Assembly (NCBI GenBank): GCA_036787815.1
Contig: DAIQOP010000005.1
Coordinates: 1-34,237, forward strand
Direction: 5' to 3'
Length of the DNA: 34,237 nucleotides
From: DATBAK01 sp036787815
Lineage (GTDB): Bacteria; Actinomycetota; Acidimicrobiia; IMCC26256; PALSA-610
In this document: positions 22,504 through 30,675 of the stretch, one piece after another
Layout of the letters: every line of letters starts with the position of its first letter
How positions within the stretch are numbered: the first letter of the stretch is position 1
Notes under the pieces: generated by a model
Database searches by the model: none
Told to the model about the DNA's origin: nothing
Seen by the model: only the letters and a program-made list of their open reading frames with translations
Translations under genes and position numbers: made by a program

Positions 22504-23682
22504 GTGTCACGTCGATTGAAGGCCGCGGCACTTGCCGCGGCAGTGAGCACAGCCGTCGGGCTGGCGTTCGCCGTACCCGCGGCCAACGCGGGCCAGGCCC
22601 GCATCGGTCGCATCACCACCAAGAAGGTGCGCCTCGACTGGGCCGGTCACCGCACCGCAGCCGAGACCGCGGCGCTCAAGGCGCAGCCGGCCGCGGGCAC
22701 GCCGATCGCCGACTTCACCAAGACGATCGTCGACGGCGCGTCGTCGTTCAACTACACGATGATCGGCAAGAACCCGTTCGTGGTGCAGACCAAGGCGTCC
22801 ACCACGATCAAGACCTACCTCCAGCCCGTCGTGTTCCACTTCTCCAACGGCGACACCTGGGACCCGACCGTCGCCGACAGCTGCGACGCGGGGGCCAGCG
22901 CGCTCACCCGCACGCAGAACTCGCCGGTCTTCGTCGCGCAGAAGTGGAAGTTCGGCGGCACCCCGGTGGGTAAGGCGCAGTACGTCGACGCGTTCCAGCG
23001 CGCCGGCTTCTACAACCAGACCAAGCCCACGGGCATCAACCCCGGCTACCACGTGAAGCTCGCGCTCATCACGCTGCCGAAGATCACGGTCAATGTGCCG
23101 GCTGCCAGCTCCGCCGAAGGCACCACCGGGTGCGGCAACGGCAAGCTCGGCGCGGTCGAGATCAACTACTGGGACAACCTCGTGCAGACCACGCTGCTCA
23201 GCAACATGGCGGCGCAGGGTCTCACGCTGAAGGACTTCCCGCTGTTCCTCTTCGGCAACGTCGTGATGTACGACACGGTCACGACCAACTGCTGCATCCT
23301 TGGATACCACTTCTCGAAGGGCAGCGGCGCGAGCTTCCAGAGCTACGGCAACGCGATGTACGACAACACCGGCCTGTTCTCCGGATCGGCCGACGTCTCC
23401 GCACTGACCCACGAGGTCGGCGAGTGGATGGACGACCCGAACGGCGCGAACCCCACGAAGCCGTGGGGCAACATCGGCCAGGTGTCGGGCTGCCAGGGCA
23501 ACCTCGAGGTCGGCGACCCGCTCAGCGGCACCGTCGCCATCGACAACCTGAACGGCAAGGCGTACCACGTGCAGGAAATGGCCTTCTACTCGTGGTTCTA
23601 CCACCAGAGCCCGAGCCAGGGCGTGAACGGTTGGTTCTCCAACGGGGGAACGTTCACGACCTCCGCGGCACCCTGCCCGTAA
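22504..23682 (+). CDS. Secreted protein with HEVGEW motif (putative metallopeptidase-like)
   Basis: The 392-residue protein has a clear signal peptide (basic start MSRRLK, hydrophobic core, probable cleavage after AANA at about residue 29). The mature region contains ALTHEVGEWMDDP (about residues 300-312) and later LEVGDPLSG. This HExxEW pattern occurs in an uncharacterised family of secreted proteins from soil bacteria. It resembles a zinc HExxH site but lacks the second His, so peptidase activity is only a possibility. Several cysteines (including TNCCILG) may form disulfides outside the cell. The GTG start follows AGGGGG by about nine bases. A strong hairpin follows the gene. Confidence 0.8.
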   Translation: MSRRLKAAALAAAVSTAVGLAFAVPAANAGQARIGRITTKKVRLDWAGHRTAAETAALKAQPAAGTPIADFTKTIVDGASSFNYTMIGKNPFVVQTKASTTIKTYLQPVVFHFSNGDTWDPTVADSCDAGASALTRTQNSPVFVAQKWKFGGTPVGKAQYVDAFQRAGFYNQTKPTGINPGYHVKLALITLPKITVNVPAASSAEGTTGCGNGKLGAVEINYWDNLVQTTLLSNMAAQGLTLKDFPLFLFGNVVMYDTVTTNCCILGYHFSKGSGASFQSYGNAMYDNTGLFSGSADVSALTHEVGEWMDDPNGANPTKPWGNIGQVSGCQGNLEVGDPLSGTVAIDNLNGKAYHVQEMAFYSWFYHQSPSQGVNGWFSNGGTFTTSAAPCP

Positions 23683-23704
23683 GCATCTGATCCAACGGAT
23701 CAAC

Positions 23705-23737
23705 GGTCGGCCCCGTCCCTCGCGGACGGGGCCGACC
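23705..23737. terminator. Bidirectional terminator hairpin
   Basis: A perfect 14-bp GC-rich stem (arms 23705-23718 and 23724-23737) with the 5-base loop CTCGC lies between two convergent genes. There is no T-tract, as is common for actinobacterial hairpins. Confidence 0.8.
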
Positions 23738-23769
23738 CGCGTCCGGAGCCGTTCTCGGCTGCTCTCCGC

Positions 23770-24591
23770 TCAGTCGGCGAGGAAGCGGCGCGCGAACTGC
23801 TCGACCTGAGCGCGGCCGCCCGGGGGCCAACCGCACACGAGGTACTCGAAGCCCGCGGCTTCCCACGCGGCCACCGTGATCGCGATGCTGTCGAGGTCGT
23901 CTTCGAGCGAAAGCGACGACGCCCGCCCGATCTCCGACGGGTCGCGGCCGGCCTGCTCCGCGAACGCGCTGAGGCGCTGCGACTTCTGGGCGAGGTGCTC
24001 GACCGGGCCGAAGCAGTGCCACACGTCGGCGAAGCGCGCCGCGATCGGCATCATCCGCTTCTCGCCCGACGCGCCGATCCAGATCGGTGGATGCGGCTGC
24101 TGCACCGCGCGAGGGAGCAACGTCGCGTCGCGCACCTGAAAGTGGCGGCCTTCGAACGTGAACCCGTCGGTCGTGAGCAGGCCCCGCACGATCTGCACCG
24201 CCTCTTCGAACGCGTCGACCCGCTCGCGCAACGCCGGGAACGGGATCCCGAGCTGGTGGTGCTCCTCGTCGAACCACGCCGCGCCGTAGGAGAGCTCCAA
24301 CCGGCCGTTCGACGCGTGGTCGATCGTGATCGCCTCGGCCGCCAGCACCGCGGGATGCCGATACGTCATGCCGGTGACCAGCAGCCCGAGGCGCACGCGC
24401 TCGGTGATGCCGCTCCATGCCGCGAGGGTCGTGTTGCCCTCGAAGCACTCGCCGGGACCTTCGCCGTACATCGGCTGGAAGTGGTCGAAGCCCCAGATGC
24501 CGTCGAATCCGAGCTCGTCGGCGAAGCGGGCGCGCGATGCGACCTCCGACCATGGCATCCGTTGCTGGGCGATATCGAGTCCGTAGCGCAT
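23770..24591 (-). CDS. LLM-class F420-dependent oxidoreductase
   Basis: The 273-residue protein has the luciferase-like TIM-barrel fold. It begins MRYGLDI and shows GFDGIWGFDHF (about residues 28-38), GLLVTGMTYRHP (about 69-80), the cofactor-proximal NGRLELSYGAAW (about 94-105) and PPIWIGASGEKR (about 168-179). These are hallmarks of actinobacterial TIGR03560-like F420-dependent enzymes, which reduce or oxidise diverse small molecules with F420. FMN use cannot be excluded. The ATG at 24591 has no ribosome-binding site; GATACA about eight bases upstream suggests a leaderless start. Confidence 0.87.
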   Translation of the reverse strand: MRYGLDIAQQRMPWSEVASRARFADELGFDGIWGFDHFQPMYGEGPGECFEGNTTLAAWSGITERVRLGLLVTGMTYRHPAVLAAEAITIDHASNGRLELSYGAAWFDEEHHQLGIPFPALRERVDAFEEAVQIVRGLLTTDGFTFEGRHFQVRDATLLPRAVQQPHPPIWIGASGEKRMMPIAARFADVWHCFGPVEHLAQKSQRLSAFAEQAGRDPSEIGRASSLSLEDDLDSIAITVAAWEAAGFEYLVCGWPPGGRAQVEQFARRFLAD

Positions 24592-24617
24592 GGTCGCGTT
24601 GTATCACCGACGCGCAA

Positions 24618-24655
24618 CGTCCGTCGACCACCCGATCGCAGGTGGCCGACGGACG
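24618..24655 (-). terminator. Terminator-like hairpin after the repeat/Ig protein
   Basis: A stem of nine plus five base pairs with one internal mismatch (arms 24618-24632 and 24641-24655) encloses an 8-base loop. It lies 38 bp beyond the stop of the gene at 24693, where a minus-strand terminator is expected. Confidence 0.6.
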
Positions 24656-24692
24656 CCGTCGCCGGGGGGGCGAGGTCGAGAACGGATTTCGA

Positions 24693-27368
24693 TCAGGCGA
24701 TGACGACGGAGTTCGACACCACCGAGGTCAGGCTGCCGTCGGTCGCCGTGATCGTGTAGGTGCCGGCCAGGTCGATCCGACACGCAGCGAAGGTTGCGAC
24801 CCCCGCGGTCGCGGCCAACGGATTCACCGAGCACGTGAGCGTCGCTCCCCCGGCCGATGTCAGCGCCAACAACACACTGCTCGTGTTCGTCGTCACCGTA
24901 TTGCCACCAAGATCGACGACTCTCACAATCGGCGGAGAGTCAAAGGCGGTGCCTGGCGCGCCGCCCACGGGCTGTCCGAGATAGCGCAGCGCAACCGCGG
25001 CTCCGACCGTGATTGTTGACGAGCCGCTGATTGCGCTCGTCAACGCGCCGTCGGTTGCGGTCAACGTGTACGTGCCCTCGAGGTCGATCTTGCAGGCTGC
25101 GAAAGTCGCGATACCCGCGACCGCCGCCTTTGGATTCGCCGTACACGCAAGCGTCGCACCCGCGGGAGTAGTGATCGCGAGCGTCACCGAACTCGTGTTA
25201 GACGTGACGGTGTTGCCGCCGAGGTCCTGAACCTTCACGACGGGTTGAGCGGCGAAGGCCACACCACCCGTCGAAGACCCGGGCTGGGTGGTGAAGGCGA
25301 GCTTCGCCGCCTGGCCGAGGGTGATCGTGACCGATGAACTGACCGCGGTCGTGAGCGAGCCGTCGGCTGCGGTCAAGGTGTAGGTGCCGATGAGGTCGAT
25401 CTTGCAGCCTGCGAACGTCGCGACACCGGCGACCGCGGCCTTCGGGTTCGCCGTGCAGGCCAACGCTGCACCCGCCGGCGTGGTGATCGTCAGCGTGACG
25501 GCAGTCGTGTTCGCCGTCACCGTGTTGCCACCGAGGTCCTGCACCGTCACCACCGGTTGCGTCGCCAAGGACACGCCACCCGTCGCGCCGGCCGGCTCAG
25601 TCGTAAAGGCCAGCTTCGCCGCCGCACCGGACGCGATCACGATGGTGGTCGAGATCGCCGAGGTCAACGGTGCGTCGGTCGCAGTGAGGGTGTACGTGCC
25701 GGTGTGGTCGACTTTGCAGCCCGCAAATGTCGCCACTCCCGCGACGGCAACCTTTGTGGTGGTGCCGGTGCAGGCCAAGGTGGAGCCACCGCCGCCGCCC
25801 GTGATCGTCAAGACGACCGAGCTCGTGTTGGCGACGATCGTGTGCCCGGTCGCGTCCTGAATCTTCACGACCGGTTGGATCGCGAACGCGGAACCGCCGG
25901 ACGCGGTACCGCTCGGCTCGGTCGTGAACGCGAGCTTGGCGGCGACCGTGGTGATCTCGACGCTCGAGCTGACCGCGGAGGTCAGCGCGCCGTCGGTCGC
26001 GGTCAGCGTGTAGGTGCCGGCCGTGTTGATGTTGCAGCCCGCGAAGGTCGCGACTCCCGCGACGGCGGTCTTCACCGTCGTTCCGGTACACGTCAGGGTC
26101 GCGCCACCGGGAACGGTGAGCGCGAGCGTGACTGCGCTCGTGTTCCCCGTGACGAGGTTGCCGCCGGCGTCGCGGATCGAGACCGCAGGCTGGGTTCCGA
26201 GTGCGACGCCGTTCACCGCGCCACTGGGCTGGGTCGAGAAACGAAGCTGCGCGCCGACACCGACGGTGATGCTCACCGAGGTGCTCACCGCCGAAGCGAG
26301 TCCGCCGGCGCGCGCGGTGAGCGTGTAGTTGCCGGGGAGATCGACCGCGCATCCCGAGAAGGTCGCGATGCCCGCGACCGCCGACTTCGGATTCGCGGTG
26401 CAGGCGAACGTGGCGCCTCCCGCGGTCGTCAGCGAGAGCGTCACGACTGTCGTGGCGTGGGTGGCGGTCGCGCCCGTGGCGTCTTGCACGGTGACGACCG
26501 GCTGGGTGGCGAACGCCAGCCCGCCGGTCGAGTCACCGGGCTCAGTGGTGAATGCCAACTTCGCCGCCGCCGGTACCGGCGCGGTGGCGACCATGCCGAC
26601 GATCGGGTGATCGAGCGCCATCGCACCCGCCGACCCGAAGAAGCTCGCGTCGCCGAACGAGAACACGCCACCATCGGCCGCGACGAACCAGTATCCGTGG
26701 CCGGACGCGGTCGCGGCCATGCCGACGATCGGCTGCGCGAGACGAATGCCACCGGTCGAACCGTCGAACTCGGCGTCGCCGAAGGAGAAGACCCCGCCGT
26801 CGGCGGCGACCATGCGGTACCCGGCGCCCGAGAGGCTCGCCGAGATCGCGACGATCGGACGATTCAGGTGCATCGCACCCGTCGAGCCACGGAACGCCGC
26901 ATCGCCAAACGAGAAGATCCCGCCATCGGACGCGACAAGCCAATAGCCGTGACCCGAAGGAGTCGACGCGATCCCCACGATCGGACGATTCAGATGCATC
27001 GCACCCGTCGAACCATGGAACGCCGCATCACCAAACGAGAAGATCCCACCATCGGACGCGACAAGCCAATAACCGTCGCCGGATGCCGTTCTGGCCATGC
27101 CGACGATCTCGCGGTTCAGGGGCAGCGAGCCCGTCGAGCCGTGGAACGTCGCGTCGCCGCCCGAGAAGATGCCGCCATCCGACGCGACGAGCCAGTAACC
27201 GAAACTCTGGAACCCGGCGGGAGCGGTGTTGGCGCGCACCGCCGCCGCGCGGGCCGTGCTCACGCGAACGGCGACGGGCCGGGAGCGCGCGAACGCGGCC
27301 GGAGTTCCGGCGCCGAGCACGACGACCACGGACATGACAGAGAGAAGCGCACGACGCGCTGACGACAT
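24693..27368 (-). CDS. Large secreted GYWLV-repeat and Ig-like protein
   Basis: The 891-residue exported protein has a signal peptide at residues 1-27 (cleavage near AAFA). Five 42-residue repeats of the type GYWLVASDGGIFSFGDA follow (about 57-266), a repeat common in Acidimicrobiia that probably forms a beta-propeller-like surface. Six Ig-like repeats of about 103 residues then run from about 270 to the end. Each has AKLAFTTEP, QPVVxVQD, VAGVATFAGC and GTYTLTATDG, and two cysteines that could form a disulfide. No LPXTG or transmembrane anchor is seen. The likely role is cell-surface adhesion or structure. The ATG at 27368 directly precedes the signal peptide; an upstream in-frame start at 27449 would add 27 residues. 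The BTAD regulators lie immediately upstream. Confidence 0.87.
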   Translation of the reverse strand: MSSARRALLSVMSVVVVLGAGTPAAFARSRPVAVRVSTARAAAVRANTAPAGFQSFGYWLVASDGGIFSGGDATFHGSTGSLPLNREIVGMARTASGDGYWLVASDGGIFSFGDAAFHGSTGAMHLNRPIVGIASTPSGHGYWLVASDGGIFSFGDAAFRGSTGAMHLNRPIVAISASLSGAGYRMVAADGGVFSFGDAEFDGSTGGIRLAQPIVGMAATASGHGYWFVAADGGVFSFGDASFFGSAGAMALDHPIVGMVATAPVPAAAKLAFTTEPGDSTGGLAFATQPVVTVQDATGATATHATTVVTLSLTTAGGATFACTANPKSAVAGIATFSGCAVDLPGNYTLTARAGGLASAVSTSVSITVGVGAQLRFSTQPSGAVNGVALGTQPAVSIRDAGGNLVTGNTSAVTLALTVPGGATLTCTGTTVKTAVAGVATFAGCNINTAGTYTLTATDGALTSAVSSSVEITTVAAKLAFTTEPSGTASGGSAFAIQPVVKIQDATGHTIVANTSSVVLTITGGGGGSTLACTGTTTKVAVAGVATFAGCKVDHTGTYTLTATDAPLTSAISTTIVIASGAAAKLAFTTEPAGATGGVSLATQPVVTVQDLGGNTVTANTTAVTLTITTPAGAALACTANPKAAVAGVATFAGCKIDLIGTYTLTAADGSLTTAVSSSVTITLGQAAKLAFTTQPGSSTGGVAFAAQPVVKVQDLGGNTVTSNTSSVTLAITTPAGATLACTANPKAAVAGIATFAACKIDLEGTYTLTATDGALTSAISGSSTITVGAAVALRYLGQPVGGAPGTAFDSPPIVRVVDLGGNTVTTNTSSVLLALTSAGGATLTCSVNPLAATAGVATFAACRIDLAGTYTITATDGSLTSVVSNSVVIA
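26863..27114 (-). repeat. Two near-identical 126-bp direct repeats
   Basis: The DNA encoding the second and third GYWLV repeats is almost identical over most of 126 bp (copies start at 26863 and 26989). The other units match only at the protein level. This indicates a recent in-gene duplication or gene conversion. Confidence 0.75.
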
Positions 27369-27541
27369 ATGGAGCTTTCTGGTCGATCGATTCGAAGTGT
27401 CGGGACCGCACACCACGATGCCGGACCCGGACACCGGGCGAGACAGCACGACCTTGCTCCGACCGTCGTGACCGGCGCGTCACACCACTTGAACGATCGC
27501 GGATTCGCGTCATTCACGACCCGCGACACGCGTTGCCTTGT

Positions 27542-28300
27542 CTATATGTCGATCAACTCGCTGATCCGCGCCGTCGGTTCGATGCCCAACTCCGACCGCA
27601 GGAGCGATCGATACCGCTCGAACTGACGCAGCGCCTCCGACTGATTGCTCTCCGCGAGGTGCACGCGGATCAGCGCCGCATGCGCGCTTTCCCGCAGCGG
27701 CTCCGCCTTGACCGCCGCCATTGCCGCGCCGGCCGCGTCGGAGAACCGCGACGCGGCGATGAGGCGATCGGCGAGTGCTTCGAGCGCGTGCAACCGGAGT
27801 TGGCGCCATTCCTCCGCCTCCGACACCACCCACTCGTCGAGCCAACCGGGAAGCAGATCATTCGACAGCAACTCGATCGCATCGGTACCGACATCGTCGG
27901 GCGGCGCGGGCGCAACTCCGTCGAGCAGACGTTGCGCGAGCGCGAGCGCGTCACGAACGTCGACCTCGACCTCGTGCACGAGGGCCAGCTCCGACGCGCT
28001 CACCGAGAGGACCGATCTCACGGCATCGGGAGTGCGAGCGAGTGCCGAACGCAGGCTCGCGTGCGCATGACTCTCGGTGACGTCGGGCCACAAGACCCCG
28101 GCGACCGACGCTCGGTGAACAACTCGGTCACGGAGCGCGAGCAACGCGAGCAGTCGTTGAACACCGTTCGCGAGCGGGACGTCGAGACCACGTTCGTCGC
28201 TGAGGCTGAATCGGCCGAGCAGCGACACCCGAAATGGCCGGATTTCCGGCACTTCGCGCGCTGACGCGCGAACGGTACCTGTTTCGAACTGTCGTTCCAT
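27542..28300 (-). CDS. BTAD-domain transcriptional regulator-like protein A
   Basis: The 252-residue protein has an N-terminal winged-helix (OmpR/SARP-like) region starting near FRVSLLGRF, with RLLALLALRDRVVHRASVAGVLWPD. The bacterial transcriptional activation (BTAD) TPR-like domain follows, to the end (WRQLRLHALEALADRLI, LRESAHAALIRVHLAESN, ALRQFERYRSLLRSELGIEPT). There is no NB-ARC ATPase, so it is a minimal SARP-like regulator. The start is uncertain: ATG at 28300, an ATG at 28324, or a GTG at 28252 directly after a palindrome (TTCGCGCG, four bases, CGCGCGAA at 28253-28272). It lies upstream of the repeat/Ig gene on the same strand and is a paralog of the divergent gene at 28433. Confidence 0.8.
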   Translation of the reverse strand: MERQFETGTVRASAREVPEIRPFRVSLLGRFSLSDERGLDVPLANGVQRLLALLALRDRVVHRASVAGVLWPDVTESHAHASLRSALARTPDAVRSVLSVSASELALVHEVEVDVRDALALAQRLLDGVAPAPPDDVGTDAIELLSNDLLPGWLDEWVVSEAEEWRQLRLHALEALADRLIAASRFSDAAGAAMAAVKAEPLRESAHAALIRVHLAESNQSEALRQFERYRSLLRSELGIEPTARISELIDI

Positions 28301-28432
28301 ATGGCAGAGACACCCTTTGTTCATGCGGGCAAGGGGTCGACTCAGCAGGGTCCGGACCGAGAAACGACTCTCCGAAGAGAAGCGCAGTCTCCACCTTTCC
28401 GACCGAAATGGAAACACCCCGGGGCGACACCG

Positions 28433-29308
28433 ATGATTCTCGCCAACGGGACTACGGTCGCTGCCGTGCTGCACCTTGCTCCCGAGGCCCGATCCCGTTT
28501 CTCTCCGGCCGTGGATGACACCGGTCCCGGCCCGCGCGTCTCGGTGCTCGGTAGTTTCGGGTTTTCGGCCGCCGACGGTTCGCGTCCTGTGTTGTCGGGT
28601 GGGTCGCAGCGGTTGTTGGCGTTTCTCGCCTTGCGCAACCAACCCGTGCACCGCACGACCGCGGCCGGTTGGTTGTGGCCCGAAGCCTCCGACGATCACG
28701 CGTCGTCGAGCCTGCGCTCCGCGCTCACGCGCCTGGGCGCGAGAACCCGCGACGCGATCGCGGTCAACGACATCGACCTCCGACTCGCCGACGACGTCGT
28801 CGTCGACATCCGCGATTCGCAGGGGCTCGCGCATCGGTTGCTCGAGCAGGAAACGTCGCCGAATGTGCGGGAGCTGGGCGCACCCGCCATCTCGGCGCTC
28901 TCGCGCGATCTCCTGCCCGACTGGTACGACGACTGGGTCGTGCCCGAGGCGGAGGAATGGCGCCAACTGCGGCTGCACGCCCTCGAAGCGATGTCGGTGC
29001 GACTCACAGCCGTCGGCCGTTTCGCGCACGCCATGTGCGCGGCGCTCGCCGCGGTGCGCGTCGAGCCCCTCCGCGAGAGCGCGACCGCAGCGGTGATCCG
29101 CGTGCACCTCGCCGAAGGAAATCAGGCCGACGCACAACGCGAGTTCCGGCGCTACCGCGCGTTGCTCCAACGCGAGCTCGGAGTCGAGCCCACGGCTCAG
29201 CTCTTCGAGCTCGTCGGCGTCGCCCCGACCGCGAACCGGCGGGCCGCGACTTCCGTCGCCCGTCCGAAGTGGGCCGAGGCCCGAGCGCCGCTCCCCTCTC
29301 GTAGCTGA
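28433..29308 (+). CDS. BTAD-domain transcriptional regulator-like protein B
   Basis: This 291-residue paralog of the divergent neighbour has the winged-helix region from PRVSVLGSFGF, with RLLAFLALRNQPVHRTTAAGWLWPEA. The BTAD helices include EAEEWRQLRLHALEAM, LRESATAAVIRVHLAEGN and RYRALLQRELGVEPTAQL. A basic C-terminal tail of about 30 residues is absent from the other copy. As in that copy, no ATPase domain is present. The start at 28433 is the first ATG in frame; the conserved part begins about 35 residues later, so a downstream GTG at 28512 is possible. Its stop codon lies inside the palindromic operator that precedes the acyl-CoA dehydrogenase. Confidence 0.8.
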   Translation: MILANGTTVAAVLHLAPEARSRFSPAVDDTGPGPRVSVLGSFGFSAADGSRPVLSGGSQRLLAFLALRNQPVHRTTAAGWLWPEASDDHASSSLRSALTRLGARTRDAIAVNDIDLRLADDVVVDIRDSQGLAHRLLEQETSPNVRELGAPAISALSRDLLPDWYDDWVVPEAEEWRQLRLHALEAMSVRLTAVGRFAHAMCAALAAVRVEPLRESATAAVIRVHLAEGNQADAQREFRRYRALLQRELGVEPTAQLFELVGVAPTANRRAATSVARPKWAEARAPLPSRS

Positions 29309-29323
29309 CGCGCGCGTCAGCTA
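29302..29323. promoter_or_regulatory. Palindromic operator, site 3 of 3
   Basis: A perfect 22-bp palindrome with core TGACGC-GC-GCGTCA differs from sites 1 and 2 only in the central two bases and the outer flanks. It overlaps the stop codon of the BTAD gene and lies 51 bp upstream of the acyl-CoA dehydrogenase start. TAGTTT (29322-29327) beside it may be a -10 box. Confidence 0.75.
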
Positions 29324-29374
29324 GTTTCCGGGTCGCTCGAGCCTCGAACGCGACGGACGCCCGGAGGGGACACG

Positions 29375-30673
29375 ATGGCCTGGGACTTCTCGACGGATCC
29401 CGAGTACCAGGAGCAGCTCGAATGGGTGCGTGAGTTCGTCGCCACCGAGATCGAGCCTCTCGACCTCGCGTTCCCCCACCACGTCGTCTACGACAAGACG
29501 CACCCCGTGCACGGCGAGGTCGTGCGGCCGCTTCAGGAAGAGGTGAAGCGCCGGGGTTTCTGGGCCTGGCACCTGGGGCCGGATCTCGGGGGCACCGGCG
29601 AGGGCCAGATGAAGCTCGCGCTCCTCAACGAGATCCTCGGCCGGTCGAGCTGGGCGCCGATGGTGTTCGGCGCCCAGGCGCCGGATTCGGGGAACGCCGA
29701 GATCCTCGCGACCTATGGCACCGACGAGCAGAAGAAGAAGTACCTCGAGCCTCTCCTCAACGGCGAGATCGTCTCCTGCTTCTCGATGACCGAGCCCCAG
29801 GGTGGATCCGACCCGGGCGTCTTCACCTGCCGTGCCGAGCGCGACGGCGACGAGTACGTGATCAACGGCGAGAAGTGGTTCTCGTCGAACCTCCGGTACG
29901 CGGCGTTCGCGATTGTCATGGTGGTGACCGACCCCGACGTCTCGATCTACAAGGGCGCGTCGATGATGCTCGTGCCGACCGACTCGCCCGGCGTGAACAT
30001 CCTCCGCAACGTCGGCATCGCGGGAGAGCAGCTCGGTGACGGCGCCCACGCATACGTGCGCTACGAGAACGTTCGCGTACCGGTCGACCACGTGCTCGGC
30101 GGCGAAGGGCAGGCGTTCATGATCGCGCAGACCCGGCTCGGCGGCGGCCGCATCCACCACGCGATGCGCACGGTCGGCACGTGCCAACGCGCGCTCGACA
30201 TGCTCTGCGAACGCGCGTTGTCGCGCACGACACAGGGCTCACTGCTCGCCGAGAAGCAACTCGTGCAGCAGTACATCGCCGACTCGTGGATCGAGCTCCA
30301 CCAGTTCCGCCTCCAGGTGCTGCACGCGGCATGGGTATGCGATCAAGGCGGAGGCCACCGAGCGCGCAAGGAGATCGCCGGTGTGAAGGTCGCGACGGCG
30401 AAGGTGCTCAAGGACATCGTGTGGCGCGCGATGCACGTGCACGGCTCGCTCGGCGTGTCGAACGAGATGCCACTCATCGGCATGTGGGCAACGGCACCGA
30501 TCATGGGGATCGCCGACGGCCCGACCGAGGTGCACCAGGTGACGATCGCCCGCCAGGTGTTGAAGGGCTACAAGCCGCAGGAAGGCCTGTGGCCGCGCGA
30601 GCACCTCCCCGGCCGCGTCGCCGCCGCCCGCGAGCGCTTCGCCACCCTCCTGGACGAACAGAGCATGTTGTGA
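29375..30673 (+). CDS. Acyl-CoA dehydrogenase (ACAD10/11-like)
   Basis: The 432-residue FAD enzyme catalyses alpha-beta desaturation of an acyl-CoA. It shows the middle-domain motif CFSMTEPQGGSDP (about residues 135-147), EKWFSSN (about 168-174), VHGSLGVSNEMPL near residue 360 and IADGPTEVH (about 380-388), where the catalytic base region reads DGPTE as in the ACAD10/ACAD11 branch rather than YEGT. The ATG at 29375 has GGAGGGG upstream. The promoter carries operator site 3. An APH-like kinase gene two positions downstream fits a partnership seen as a gene fusion in animals. The acyl substrate is unknown. Confidence 0.92.
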   Translation: MAWDFSTDPEYQEQLEWVREFVATEIEPLDLAFPHHVVYDKTHPVHGEVVRPLQEEVKRRGFWAWHLGPDLGGTGEGQMKLALLNEILGRSSWAPMVFGAQAPDSGNAEILATYGTDEQKKKYLEPLLNGEIVSCFSMTEPQGGSDPGVFTCRAERDGDEYVINGEKWFSSNLRYAAFAIVMVVTDPDVSIYKGASMMLVPTDSPGVNILRNVGIAGEQLGDGAHAYVRYENVRVPVDHVLGGEGQAFMIAQTRLGGGRIHHAMRTVGTCQRALDMLCERALSRTTQGSLLAEKQLVQQYIADSWIELHQFRLQVLHAAWVCDQGGGHRARKEIAGVKVATAKVLKDIVWRAMHVHGSLGVSNEMPLIGMWATAPIMGIADGPTEVHQVTIARQVLKGYKPQEGLWPREHLPGRVAAARERFATLLDEQSML

Positions 30674-30675
30674 TC

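Noticed and set aside
25557..27362. Long plus-strand ORF opposite the repeat/Ig gene
   Set aside because: It is an antisense shadow: the minus strand has a signal peptide and clear repeats, while the plus frame is Arg/Asp-rich without any domain.
28253..28272. TTCGCGCG-CTGA-CGCGCGAA as a fourth copy of the TGACGC operator
   Set aside because: Although CTGACGCGCG resembles half of site 3, the symmetric arms are different; it is kept only as a possible site for the BTAD proteins.
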